Positions 1 through 11,537 of a stretch of 64,000 bases of DNA are shown here, in pieces. The DNA lies in NCBI GenBank assembly GCA_026874595.1, contig CM049308.1, positions 91,765,624 through 91,829,623 on the forward strand, read 5' to 3'. The stretch's first letter is position 1. Each line of letters opens with the position of its first letter. The notes beneath the pieces were generated by a model. It saw only the letters and a program-made list of their open reading frames with translations. It was not told where the DNA came from and ran no database searches. A program made the position numbers and the translations under genes. Origin of the DNA: Sipunculus nudus (lineage: Eukaryota; Annelida; Sipuncula; Golfingiida; Sipunculidae).

Positions 1-181
1 TAGTTCAAGCCATGATTAAAGCCATTTATACAGGCTCATTTTGGGATGAGATACATTCAGGGTAAACTGGACTCACATCAGAACAAGGGTAGTAGTAAAA
101 TTTCCATCAAATGTACATCTTTTAATGTTTTGTCACTGTGATCAGTGCATAATAAAATGTTATTCACAAAATCCCTTTTTT

Positions 182-1194
182 AGCCCTCAGCCCTTAGGCT
201 GATGGGCTATTGTCGTCACCCAAGCTGTCCGTCCGTCCGTCCGTCCGTCCGGCGTCCATTAACTTTTACCTTGTGAGCGGGATATCTTGAAAAGGATTCA
301 CCGTCAGAATTTCATTTCCTCGGTAAAGATGTATATCGACAAAATCTCGGTCAAGTTCGAAGATGGGTGACCTTGACCTTTTTTTCTACATTTTAGAGCT
401 GATTATAGAAAAACACTTAGATGCTTATTACTCAGGAACCATTTGGTGGATTTTCACAAAACTTACTATGATTAATGGGACTGAAAGTCTGTACCTGCTA
501 TACAAGTTTGGTGGCGCCACCTACAATTTCTGATTTTTAATGAATTTTTATCGGAATTTTTCAACTTTGGCCTTGTAAGCGGGATATCTCGAAAAGGATT
601 CACCGTAAGAATTTTATTTTTTCGGTGAAGATGTATATTGACAAAATCTCGGTCAACTTCGAAGATGGGTGTCCTTGACCTATTTTTCTACGTTTTAGAG
701 CTGATTATAGAAAAAACATTTAGAAGCTTATTTCTCAAGAACCATTGGGTGGATTTTCACAATACTTACTATGATCATAGGGACTGATGGTCTGTAACTG
801 CTGCACAAGTTTGGGGGCGTCACCTGCAATTTCTCATTTTTTATTGAATTTTTCTTGGATTTTTCAACTTTGGCCTTGTGAGCGGGAAATCTCTAAAAGG
901 ATTCGCAATAGGAATTTTATTTCTTTGGTGAAGATGTATATCGACAAAAATCTCGTTCATGTTCAAAGAAGGGTGACCTTGACCTAATTTTCAAGGTCAC
1001 CGAGCTTATAATAGAATAAAACTTAGAAGTTTATTTTTCAGGAAGCATTTGGTGGATTGTTATGAATCATGGTACATACCTCTCCATTTTAAATTTATAA
1101 CTGAGACATGTACAGATATACATCCATGTGAGAACAGATATTTAGTACTTGTTACTGTTACCACCTCTAAACACTGTTCTTTTGGCTGAGGGCT
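182..1194. mobile_element. Non-autonomous element with 11-bp terminal inverted repeats and three 302-bp tandem units
   Basis: The left end AGCCCTCAGCC (182-192) is the exact reverse complement of the right end GGCTGAGGGCT (1184-1194). The left end also folds on itself (182-208). A CCGT microsatellite (about 226-250) follows. The core is a tandem array whose unit starts near 271, 573 and 876 at a TTGTGAGCGGGA-like motif, giving periods of 302 and 303 bp; the third unit is truncated. Units carry TGACCTTGA or a one-base variant. No open frame suggests a transposase, so the element would be non-autonomous. Its plan, short inverted ends around a tandem core, recalls the pearl/Helentron-type elements of bivalves, but that is only a structural analogy. 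I found no clear target-site duplication. Confidence 0.6.
226..250. repeat. (CCGT)n microsatellite
   Basis: Several uninterrupted CCGT units lie just inside the left end of the 182-1194 element. A tetranucleotide run at this place is seen in many molluscan dispersed repeats (general knowledge, not checked). Confidence 0.85.
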
Positions 1195-2238
1195 TTTGTC
1201 AGCTTCTGCTGATATTCTAGTTTATATTTTTCGGTCCACTCCAGTTATGATCAGATGAATTTTACCTTCTATTCAAAAACTAAATGAAATCAAATAGCAA
1301 ATGCTTCAAGACTGCAGATTTATATTATATTTTTACCATGCTGATCACAGTTCCCTTCTTTTATTAATATTATATGCTTCACTCTGTTATTTATCACAGT
1401 TAAAAAATTGTTATGAGGAATAATTAGATCTGTACATCTTGCTGGTTGCATGTTCATGTTACTTTTGTTTACTGATTGTTAAATTTGCAAGTTTTGATTG
1501 GTCTTTGCCATTGAATAAACTACAAATACATTTACTTGGTAATAGAAGGCCAGTGAATGTAAGATCATTCATTTTAGTCAGATTTGCCTTGCAGGATTAA
1601 ATAAATAACTTCTTGGTCATTACTGCATTACAGGATTCAAGACCTGTTCTCTCAGACCTGCAGAAATATAAGGATTCACAAAAAATCACAATATTTTAAT
1701 AGTCTATGGTTTGTTTTAAGTGTCAAACTGATCCTTGAAACAGAATTAAGTGAATGGGTATACGCTGTCAATAACTAGATCTAAGTGACATGCACATTAT
1801 TAAGTTCTACATCTAAATAGGATGACGTTGGCAGAACTTTACCTTTTCCTTTTACACATTGCCCTATTTTGTTACTTGGCCATTCACATCCAGGACCTCC
1901 TCCCTTTCACCTATGTCTACTTCAGATCATGGTATTGAAATGTCAGGAATCATGTACAAAACCTTTTTAGTACATCTCTGTCTAAGCTAGATCCTGTGCT
2001 TTAGAACAGAAAAGCCTTAGCCTTAGTATGATCTTCTCTTGTAGTAACTGGGTTTTTGATATTCTTGAGGTTGCATGAAAAATGTGTGCCCCTGACTTAG
2101 GTTTGGTCATGATACCACTAGAATATATTGAATGCAAATGCAGCACATTATGGCTTCCACTTTTACATGATATGAATTCTGCATTATTCAGAATTTTGTT
2201 GCTGTATCAGTTTTTTGACTGATAACTGGGATTTTGAT
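1195..2238. other. AT-rich stretch with no recognisable feature
   Basis: No open frame with coding character, no tandem structure and no inverted ends were seen. Confidence 0.5.
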
Positions 2239-2252
2239 CCCCCCCCCCCCCC
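2239..2252. repeat. C14 homopolymer
   Basis: Fourteen consecutive C (G-run on the minus strand). The length is likely polymorphic. Confidence 0.9.
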
Positions 2253-2815
2253 TTCTTCAAGATGCATGGCCACTTTCTGCAGGTTGACTGCATATGAGGG
2301 TGCTAACTGCAACTAAAACTGAATTGAAAACTTGCCACATGTTCTAAATTTACATTGTTGGACTGGACAACAAGTTAGAAAATTGCGCTGTTCAAGTGTG
2401 ATCAAGGTCTGAGACTTGAACTGTTTTCCGTTTTTTTTTTCAAGGTCTGTGACATCATAAAGTGTGATATAAGAATAGATACTGTTTACAAGGCGTATAA
2501 CACAGAAAACACAATAAAGCAAACAGACATGAAACCGCTTGTGGTTCCAAAATCCATCACTTGTGAATTGCAATATATATATATAAAATTTAAAACAGAA
2601 TAAGTGGTACCTGATCTTTTTTTATAATATTTTTTTGTGAAGGTAACACCTCCAATTTTAATGCTGGCTTAATGTAACTAGGTACTCTGTATATCTGAAG
2701 ACTTTCAATCCAGTTTTGGACTTCATGATAGGGTAGAAACACATGATTGTCCTGGCGTCAACCAGGCTCTGTGTACCACATCTATGCGTCTTGACTGTAT
2801 AACACTTAGGAACCT

Positions 2816-2849
2816 CCCCCCCCCCCCCCCCCCAAAAAAAAAAAAAAAA
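2816..2849. repeat. C18-A16 abutting homopolymers
   Basis: Eighteen C (2816-2833) directly abut sixteen A (2834-2849). On the minus strand this is T16 followed by G18. It lies at the downstream side of the minus-strand SINE relic at 2880-3003, but is not a normal SINE A-tail in that orientation. Confidence 0.9.
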
Positions 2850-2879
2850 CTGCACTAGTTTGTGGGTGAAACATAACTG

Positions 2880-3003
2880 TAGGGTACAGAGTGCTCACCC
2901 TAGGTATGGACCAATCGTGAAAAATCTCAGTGCTCCTTAGCTGAGATTCAAATGCATGATCTACCTGCTTTGAGGCCTGTGCTCTACCCTTAGACCATGG
3001 AAG
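2880..3003 (-). mobile_element. tRNA-derived SINE relic
   Basis: Read on the minus strand, TGGTCTAAGGG (2997-2987) fits an RNA polymerase III A box and is followed by a tRNA-like GTAGAGCA segment. About 35 nt further, ATTTGAATCTC (near 2951-2941) resembles a degenerate B box. The spacing fits a tRNA head. It does not fold into a complete tRNA and lacks an intact B box, so it is an old SINE head, not a gene. The body downstream is unassigned. Confidence 0.5.
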
Positions 3004-3005
3004 CC

Positions 3006-6000
3006 GATTGGTTCCTGATCTTAATGGACAGCTTGTACTACGCTTGTTAAATACTGAGCAATCAGTGACAGTTTGTAACCATGCACTGCCACCTCACAGG
3101 TGAGGAATGCCATCCATGAGAGGACCCGCTTTAATATATTGTCATTAAATCTGTAGTTAATCAGCCATAATTACTGAATTGCTGGTAATCACTGACAATG
3201 TACACAGTATACATGCTCTCATAAACATATATGAAGCTCCAGAATTTTGTTTGTTTTGATGTGCTTCCGCAAAACCAGGTTGTATGGCAGTGATTGATGT
3301 GTTGGACAGCAGTTTGTGAAAAATGAGTATTGACTTAAATTTTGTTGGTACCTTGTTCATGATTAGCCATTTGTTTGATTGAAAGATGTGTAATGCAATA
3401 AAAGAACCCCTTACATTTCCATTCCAAGGAAGAAATCATTACACTAAAGATCAATCACACAGTGGCTTATATTTCAAACACCAATTTTTCCAATGGAGTG
3501 TGAAACTGGAGACAAAATTAACAATTTTTATTCTTTATATTTATTCAGTTAAGGTAATCACAGTTTATTAATAAGTGCCTTTCAGCAGATTCTGTCAGTT
3601 TATGCGGAAGAGCCTACTGATTGGCTATATTATTTCTTGAATTATTCACACCATGTATAAGATCAATGATTCAAGGCATAGATAAAACATTTTGATGCCG
3701 TGAAGCTGCCATTGTTTGGAATTTGTACTCCTCACCTTTGTATGAAAATTAGCACTGTATGTACTTTCAATTGGCTGAACGGCCAAGACTTTTACCACAG
3801 GAACATGAAGGATTTAGGTATACAATACTTTAGTGCACTTCAAGGTTTAAAGTCCAGATCCTAGAACAGCATACAGTGGTAGACTGCTGGCAGAGAGTTA
3901 CTGTAAACACGAAGGTCACATGGGTAGAAAATATAGTTCAAACCAAGGGCAGCTTACAGAAATGTGTATTTGGTTCCCTCTTGTAGTAAGAAGGCTACAA
4001 AAACAATGCAACGTATACCAGCAGTTGGCCCTATATTAGAGGGTTAATACTTGAATCCCAGAGCAAAAAGGTAACATACAACAGGCCTGCCATGTAATAC
4101 AGATCCAGGGAAGCTTTGTTTATTCCAGGTTCACTTCAAAGTTTATTTCAAGACATCAGATCAAAGGTATAATAGGTGCACATGCCCTTAGGTATCTGAT
4201 AACCATAGCATTATACTTGCTACCATAGCATCTACCTGTCTAAGAAGTGCTTCATAGAATCGAAGACAAAACAAGAAATTAACAAGAAAGTAATCTATGG
4301 AGAAATGTATTTTGTCCTCCATTTACAAGACTTTGAGAATATCTAATTAAAATATATTTAAAGTAAGCATTATTCTTATGTAAAAACATTTTTGTAGTAT
4401 TATATATGAAATATCTGTTGACCTAAATACCAATGTTGAAAAATCTATGTATTGCCGTTTCATTTGCATAGGTACCTTAGTACCTTATCTGACTAAAAAA
4501 ATGTTTAATGTCTTGTAAAAACTAATTCTAAGGATCGGGTGTTAAACTCCTGCACATGTCATGGGCCGTGCTTCTAATAATAAATGACAATGCCTTCAAG
4601 TCATGTTTTCTTGCTTTATTCGAAAGTTGATTACCTCTTCTAGATGAACATTCTGTCAAGAGGCTTTAGAACACATTCCACAGTTAAGTATATTTTGGAT
4701 CTTACATAGTGCCTACTTGCTATTATGGGCTTCACTATACCAAGCAGAACATTTTAATGATTGCTCCTAAGTGTCTTTTCTTCAGACTTATTTAAAAATA
4801 AAATTCACCTGTTGGGAAATAATGAATCAAAACCATTAAGAAAGGAAATGTGATGTATGTATTTTAGCATGTATGACTGCTGATATAAACAAAATGAATT
4901 TTATGAAAAAAACCTTTAGCAATCTCACTAATGACTGCTCTTTATTTGGTGTCCTGGTCGGACTGACCAGCTGTCTGTACTCTGCTTTTATTTTATGAAA
5001 TTCAACTCTTAATTGTAAACCAGAAGTATGTTATTTTTGTTTATTTTGATAAACAGCTGAACACTTTATGACTTAAATTACCTAACAACAGGAAACCCTT
5101 AAGATATGTAGGTTTTATATTGTTGAAAGACTACCTGTTTATATTGACTGCAAACAGCCTTATCATGAGTGTAATAACCCAACTGGTCTTGACCTTTTTT
5201 ATTTTTTTGTTTCCACAAGGACCATGGAGGGGGTCTTACATTTCAATACTGATGTCATTGGTTGAACTCAGATCAGATAATAAAGGAAAGCTTGGTGTAA
5301 CCTTCAATGTGTTACTTCTTAAAGGGTACTTTGTCCTGGCATTAAGTTTTGATAAGAGCCTAATTGGTGCCACACTGCATTACATCAGTGTCTTTTGGAG
5401 ATCATATATTATTTAATGAGCAGAGTATAGAAATGCCATGTCTGTGTATTTAATGTGCTGATGTAATGCTCTGCATACCTGCTACAAGTCTGGAGTTTTG
5501 CAATACAACATAAAACATGTCAGCATTGTATGAACTATAGGGGAGAAAATTGGTTATTTGTCTGCTTGACCCACCACATTGAAAGTACTTAAAATCATAT
5601 AGCAAACAGTTTCCACAATATTCTGTCTAGCCAGCATTGATCATAATGGCTCCTATTTACGTAGTTGGTACAGACATTTCACAAAGTTTTATGGATTGAC
5701 TTTTCTATCACATTTTGTGATCACCAGAATTGCTTCCTAAATATTTACTTTTTTATTTTGGGCTTTCTACTTAGACAGAGCAGACCAAAGGAGCATCTGG
5801 TGCCAGCCACGGTCCCTTTATCATCGCATGATGGCACGTAATCTCCAAAAAGTGTCCACATGTATAAGTGTTGATGGGTCAGTAGGTCCCCTTGAAGCAG
5901 GTATTTGGGCCATTTAATGGTCTGTATACTTCCTGTGGACTCCACCCTCCAGTTTGATGTAGCTGTCAGTGGTCCTTTGCTGTTTGCATGTGTATATTAT

Positions 6001-6240
6001 ATAAAGAACTACATTTATATTCTGCAGTATCTGTATATAGATTTTTACATTTGTTTTTAATTGGGGAAAAAGTGCTTTATAATTAACTCTGTTATCACTT
6101 ATGCTAGAAATTCCTCTTTTTTTATCTTGATTCGGTGGTGACAAATTGACCAACTTGTAATATTTAACTTTTGATTCAGTTGTGACCAAAAAATCTGAGA
6201 ACGTATTATCCTTGAACTTGCAGCATTTAGATTATCGTAA
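3006..6240. other. Gene-free AT-rich stretch
   Basis: Nothing recognised over about 3.2 kb. The hydrophobic open frame at 5120-5416 has AT-driven composition, starts at a TTG rather than an ATG, and has no identifiable domain; I do not call it a gene. Confidence 0.5.
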
Positions 6241-7130
6241 TAATCTTAAAAAAAATGTGGGTCCAGTGACCTTGACCTCTGACCAGGTAACCTCAAAATC
6301 TACAGATTTCTTCCACTTTGGGCAAGTAAGCCATGTGTGAAAGATAGAAACTTTGGGATGAAAATTTGATTTACATTGCATCTACAATCATTTTGAAAAT
6401 ATCGCTCCTATGACCTTCACCTTTGACCTCTGGACCCAGAAAATTAAAATGTTTCTTACTTAAGTGGTGGGTCATTAATTAATCAAGTTTGAAGCTAATC
6501 TGTGTAGCCAAGGCAGAATTATTATCCATAAAATAGTTTGTGAATGGATGGGCCCTGTGACCTTGACCTTTCACCCTATGACCCCCAAATTGAAAAGAAT
6601 CTGCCCCTATTGGCAGGCGAGTAATATCTTGAAGATGGAAGGTTTGTGATGAAAAGTTTGGCTTGAAATGCATACACATTCTTTTTAAAGAAATGGGCCC
6701 TGTGACCTTGACCTTTGACCTTTGGACCCTAAAATTAAAAGGGTTCTTACTTTAATGGTGAGACCATATATAATTTAAGTTTGAAACCAATATGTCAGAC
6801 TACACTGGAGTTTTCATCTGGAAACTAATTTGTGAACAGATGGCCCCTGTGACCTTGACCTTGTGACCCACAATTCATTTATGCTTTCCCTATACTGGCA
6901 GGTCAGCTAAATGTGCAAGATGGAAAGTTTGGGATGAAAAAGCTTGGCTTGAAATGCAGCCATAATCTTTTTAAATAAGTGAGTCTTACCTTGACCTTTT
7001 ACCTCATGACCCAAAAATCATACAGGTTCTTTCTTTAGTGGTGGGCCATGTATAAGTCATGTTTGAAATCCACATGTCAATCCAACCTGGAGTTATCATC
7101 TGGAATCAAATTTGTGTGGTAGGACTGATG
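6241..7130. repeat. Tandem array of three ~290-bp dimers (six ~145-bp B-A units) rich in TGACCTTGA
   Basis: Each unit opens with a TGACCTTGA-type motif, at 6267, 6411, 6558, 6703, 6850 and 6986. The spacings are 144, 147, 145, 147 and 136 bp. Two unit types alternate: B units contain a 'gcaagtaag...gatggaaa.tttgggatgaaaa' region, and A units contain an 'aaattaaaa.g.ttctta.tttagtggtg' region. The order is B-A-B-A-B-A, so the true period is a dimer of 291-292 bp. The motif is perfect in units 1, 3, 4 and 5. Such TGACCTTGACC-rich repeats are common in molluscan genomes (general knowledge). Confidence 0.8.
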
Positions 7131-7167
7131 GACAGACAGACAGACAGATGAACAGACAGACAGACAG
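7131..7167. repeat. (GACA)n microsatellite
   Basis: GACA units with one interruption (GATGAACA). It sits directly after the dimer array and probably marks one end of that element, mirroring the CCGT run in the 182-1194 element. Confidence 0.85.
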
Positions 7168-7398
7168 GGTGATTATTATAGGGCATCCACTTGTGATCAA
7201 TAAACACACCAGGTTTTGGAGCACTAGATGGAATCATAGCTGAGAAACTAACATGATTGTTGTCATTTTATAGTAAAAAAAAAATAAAACATATTCGTAA
7301 AAATTAGAAAAAAAACAGGTGGTGCCACCACTTTTCAGGTACTTACAAAACAAGTCATGGTCAATATTCAAGGCAAGTTTCATGACAATCCATGCATT

Positions 7399-7669
7399 AA
7401 TTATCAAGATATTGGAGGTTTTGTATCAAATTTTTGATTATTCTGAGGGGTATTTGCAAGCCCCATAGCTTGGAGGATATAGGTTGCAGTGACCTAATTT
7501 CAGGTTTCCAAGGAGATTTTTTTATTGACCTCCCTGGATGTTTACTTAGAAGTTTCTATGACCAGCAATTACGATTTGTGTCCTGCTTACGGATGATCGG
7601 ACGGCCAGACGACCGGATGGACAAAGCACCATTCCTATACCTCTGTTGACTTGCAGTCAGCTGATCTAA
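7399..7669 (+). repeat. Dispersed ERE-repeat family, copy 1
   Basis: Shares order and wording with the copy at 15236-15490: a start near AATTATCAAGAT, then CCCCATAGCT, a GAGGATATAGGT segment, TGACCTAATTTCAGGTTTCC, CCTGGATGTT and an end at CAGTCAGCTGA. The receptor-like palindrome is degraded here (AGGTTGCAGTGACCT, 7481-7495, two left-half mismatches). Short open frames inside are by-products of the repeat. Confidence 0.7.
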
Positions 7670-10435
7670 AAAACTAAGTTATTGTACACACAAAGCAGCA
7701 CCATGCTTGGCCATCATGGTAGTCATGACGAAACTATTTCTGTGTTGATGGAAAAAAAAACCTGGGCTAGCTTAGATTAGGTTTCTGACATGGTTGGCAC
7801 AAAGTGGTGTCTTCCTCTGCCATTGTGCCTGTGGTCAGTGACTTCTAGTGTCCGAGTGAAATGAGGGCATCTTGAATTATGCTGTATGATCACCAAAACT
7901 TTGCCGGAGTACATAAGCTACCTCATGTCTAGCCATCACACCTGCAAGCACTGTCTCAGTTATGGTTATATTGATTACTATTACTGCCAGGATTTGAATT
8001 TACCTTTGCCTATGCCATTATGAAATTGACTTGAGAAATCAATACCCTTCTGCAGGAAAGCCATCAACTATTCCAGAGCCTTTTTCAATCATTCATGTGA
8101 GCAAGACAACAGTCAAGATGAAATTTTCTCTTATTCCCTTGGCAGAGATTGAAGTAATACATATAACAATATAACACTTTAAAAGCGTTTCAAAGTATAT
8201 ATATGCAGTGTTTGGTGTCTCACCAGTAAGCTTGTATGTCTTAAGTGACACATAAAAAATCTACAGAAAGAAAAAAGACTTTAAAAGCCCAAGAAAATGA
8301 TGTACAGTAAAAATGCCAGACCTACAGAAAAGGTCCTAACAGCTAAATAAAAAAGGAAAAATATAAAAGAACTGATACTTATATGAGGTAAACATTTTCA
8401 CAATGATAACAAAATGTTCAGTTTGTTTAATTTTTTAGTTTATCATTTTGCCAAAGCAAGATTTTGCTGCAAAATTGCATGCATTTGATAATTTTCTGTT
8501 TTTCATTATTTTACAGCAAGTCACTGACCCTAATGGACCTTATTTTCCTTGGCATTACACTGACCAGGTTCTACTAACCCCAACTAAACCCATCAGGTTT
8601 TCTTCTTCTATGTAGATAATTATCTGTTTGGCTGGTGGCCTTGACATGGACTGATATGCCGATTCATGCCAGGGACATTACAGTGTATACCAGTGCTGCA
8701 CGGGGTCATGAAAGTTTGCACTCAGACCATGCTATAGTGACCTTGGCTGATAAAAGATGTGCACCCAACTCCATGTATTATGCTAGTCCAAAAATTTTTC
8801 AGGGACTTCTATTTAATTTAACATGAATAAGAAACAGAACTTAATGAACTTATTAACAGAAGTTTTTTGCTAATTTAAAATAATCTTTGCAAAAATACTC
8901 TGTTAATCATCTATATTATATAATGTATTTTGAAAATAGAAAGATCTGGCTTATTAATATATTTTAAATCCAAAATTTGGAATATCTTTCCAATGACATT
9001 TTCTTATGGTTTCATATGCAGTGATTTTATATGCTGAGCTGTCATAATGAAAAGACAAGTTTCAGGAGCTCTTCTGTCAATAAAGTTTATGTAATAATAA
9101 TGACTGGTCAGTTTTCGTTTTATATTTTTTATACTTTTTCCTTTCATTCAAATAGAATACACTATTTCTTTAGAGATGATATATTGTACGATTGAACCAC
9201 TATTAAAAAATATGTATTATATAGCAGTTTACAAGATACATTACTTTTTTGTGGTAAATAATATTCTAATAGTATTTATGGAATATTTCAATCAGTTAAA
9301 GATACAGACAGTTAAGAATGACATTTGTTGCTATAAGTAGCCATGAAATGTGCAATTATCAACAGGTGTATCATTCTATTACCATCAGGTACACACCAGA
9401 GAATCTGCAGTTCGTTATACATACAGGTGTAGAGGCAAGCATCAGGTGATGTGTTTTGCTCATAAGCCACATACTGTTGTATTTCTAAACAACATATTAA
9501 TAGCACAGACCTGTGTCATCCATTGCATCTCTCTTGTCTGGTTATTTGTCCCCTATGATTGGTGCCACAGCTTATAACAAGGGTCATTTGGTTTAAATTA
9601 TAACTTTCAGGCAGTAGTGGAACATATAGGGGTAAGAAGTGGTTATCCACATAAAAGCTGCATCCAGGAAATGCATGGGGGATGAAAAGTTGCAAAACTG
9701 TGAGGTTTAATTTATTTCATTGTATTCAGAGGTCAAGAAAACACACAAGGTGGCCCCTGGGATAAGCGTCTCAGCATCCCGTGATCAGCTCAAGTAGATA
9801 TTAATAATAACACATGGCAGACACCTGAGCTAGACACGTCTGTTCTAGGCAGGTGAGGAGGACTGGGGGAATCAGGTGCATTACTACACTGAGATCACAG
9901 TGCATACGCCCTGCTGGTATAGAACACAGGTGGTTAGCAGTGATTGTATATTTATATATTGCTTTTGGCATTTACTTTACACTTGTTGTATAACACATGA
10001 CTTTCTGTGTTTAATGATAAGAATCTCTTGCATCCGTTGGAGATGAGTGGTTTATTTTCTTGTAACAATATTGTAATATTATGTAGGGACTTCTTTTTTT
10101 AACTAAACACCTTGTGTCTGTCAATAACAGTATCCTGGTGTATTTTGTAAACATATATACATACCACACAGGTGCTCACAGAATAAAGTTGCTCTTTGTA
10201 ATAGTGAAAACGGATGCTGACTTAGTGGAAATCTTCAACAATCTCTTCCTGTTTGGTTCAGTGAACTGTGGATTATTAAAGTTCTATGTATTGGTGTCAA
10301 ATGTACACCAGTATATATAATGAAGTAATAACTGTGAAAATGCTTCACAAGCTCACACTGATGGTCAGTGGGAAAGTACCACTACGTGGCTGTCACTCAC
10401 TATTGCTCTGACAGGTATCTAATTTTTTAATAAGC
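7670..10435. other. Gene-free stretch
   Basis: Nothing recognised. The open frame at 8635-8826 begins at a GTG and has no domain I know. Confidence 0.45.
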
Positions 10436-10581
10436 CCTATTCAGTAAAAGAGATACAGACACTTAAGACAGTCCTTTGACATATGGAATGAGATCTCTAA
10501 CCTTTATAGATACAGACACCTGTATTAAGGGCAAACACCATGGTCCCGTTAGTGTCTGTTTTATGGAGGTTCCACTGTAAG
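10436..10581. repeat. Degenerate dispersed repeat with repeated GATACAGACAC wording
   Basis: Contains two related segments, GATACAGACACTTAAGACAG and GATACAGACACCTGTATTAA, and ends TTTTATGGAGGTTCCACTGT. A similar but more decayed segment with CTAATACAGACACC and GTGTCTGTAATTAGGAG lies at about 40912-40996. This looks like one old repeat family, judged by eye only. Confidence 0.35.
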
Positions 10582-11380
10582 TAACAAGGTAGGATAAAAT
10601 TGTTCTTTCTTTTTAATAATATTATCTATTATAAGCTTATTTGAAAAACTCTACAGTTAATCGTATTCCTCTCTTGTGCTTATTGTCAATTAATTCTTTG
10701 CTCTATTCTTGATTCAAAGTAGTGACTGGCTTGAACTGTAAGTTAGAAACAGGAGCAGCGGTAGAGAATGCAATAATGGAGAAGCTTGTTTTTCTTCTGC
10801 CTAAATGCACAAAAACCAGGCTGATATAATATGTCATGTACACATTGAAACTTACACAACAATATTTGAACTTGCTTGGGGTACACCTGCAAATGCTGCA
10901 TCTGGCACTTTAGTTCCCTGTTGTCTGTTTTCTTCTGTCACTAACGTTTCTTGATATTATTGAAACCTGCAGGTACAATATGTTTTGGCAGGGTTTCAGA
11001 TCAGAAGCAGGCTGTTTTTGACAGGATCTGCTGTTACTTTAAGTTTTTTTAACAAAGCATTTAGGTTGGCACACAGCCGAACATCTGGGGAGAAGGGCTC
11101 ACACCCAGTGAGCAAGCACTTTATCTACCCAATACACTCAAGGACCCAAATTTTATACTTACTTGTCGAATTATGATAATATTCTTGACATGTTTTCATG
11201 AGAGGTTTTATACAAAACTTAGGTCATTTTCATGCCATTTGTAAAAATTTCCAAGATTGCAGGAAGGTGTATAGGGAGGGTCAAAATATAAAACAGCATG
11301 TGCAGACAACTGTATTCTAGTGACTTTCAGGGCTGTTAACTTGTAGGATTGTTCAAAATCATGTCTTTGCTCTGCACATC

Positions 11381-11537
11381 AAAGAATATAGGTCACTCTG
11401 ACCTAAATTTCAGTTTCCAGTGAGAAACTCCAGGACCTTCCTGGATTTTAAGTAAGAACTTTATGTGTCAGACAGCCAGCCAGCTGGATGGATGGCCACA
11501 CAATGGACAAAGTGTGATATTGTATAGCTCAGATGAC
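11381..11537 (+). repeat. Dispersed ERE-repeat family, copy 2 (shortened)
   Basis: Contains AGGTCACTCTGACCT at 11390-11404, a perfect AGGTCA inverted repeat with 3-nt spacer. It then runs through TTTCAGTTTCCAG, TCCTGGATTTTAAG and a CAGACAGCCAGCCAGC run to TAGCTCAGATGAC, the same order as copies 1 and 3. Upstream similarity is lost. Confidence 0.65.

Noticed and set aside
5120-5416. Hydrophobic 98-codon plus frame
   Set aside because: AT-rich DNA gives Leu/Ile/Phe-rich frames by chance; it starts at TTG, has no domain and no splice support.
11065-11160. Possible third minus-strand tRNA-SINE (GGGTAGATAAAGTGCTTGCTCACTG-like wording)
   Set aside because: Resembles a SINE tRNA head, but no acceptable B box could be placed, so left out of the features.
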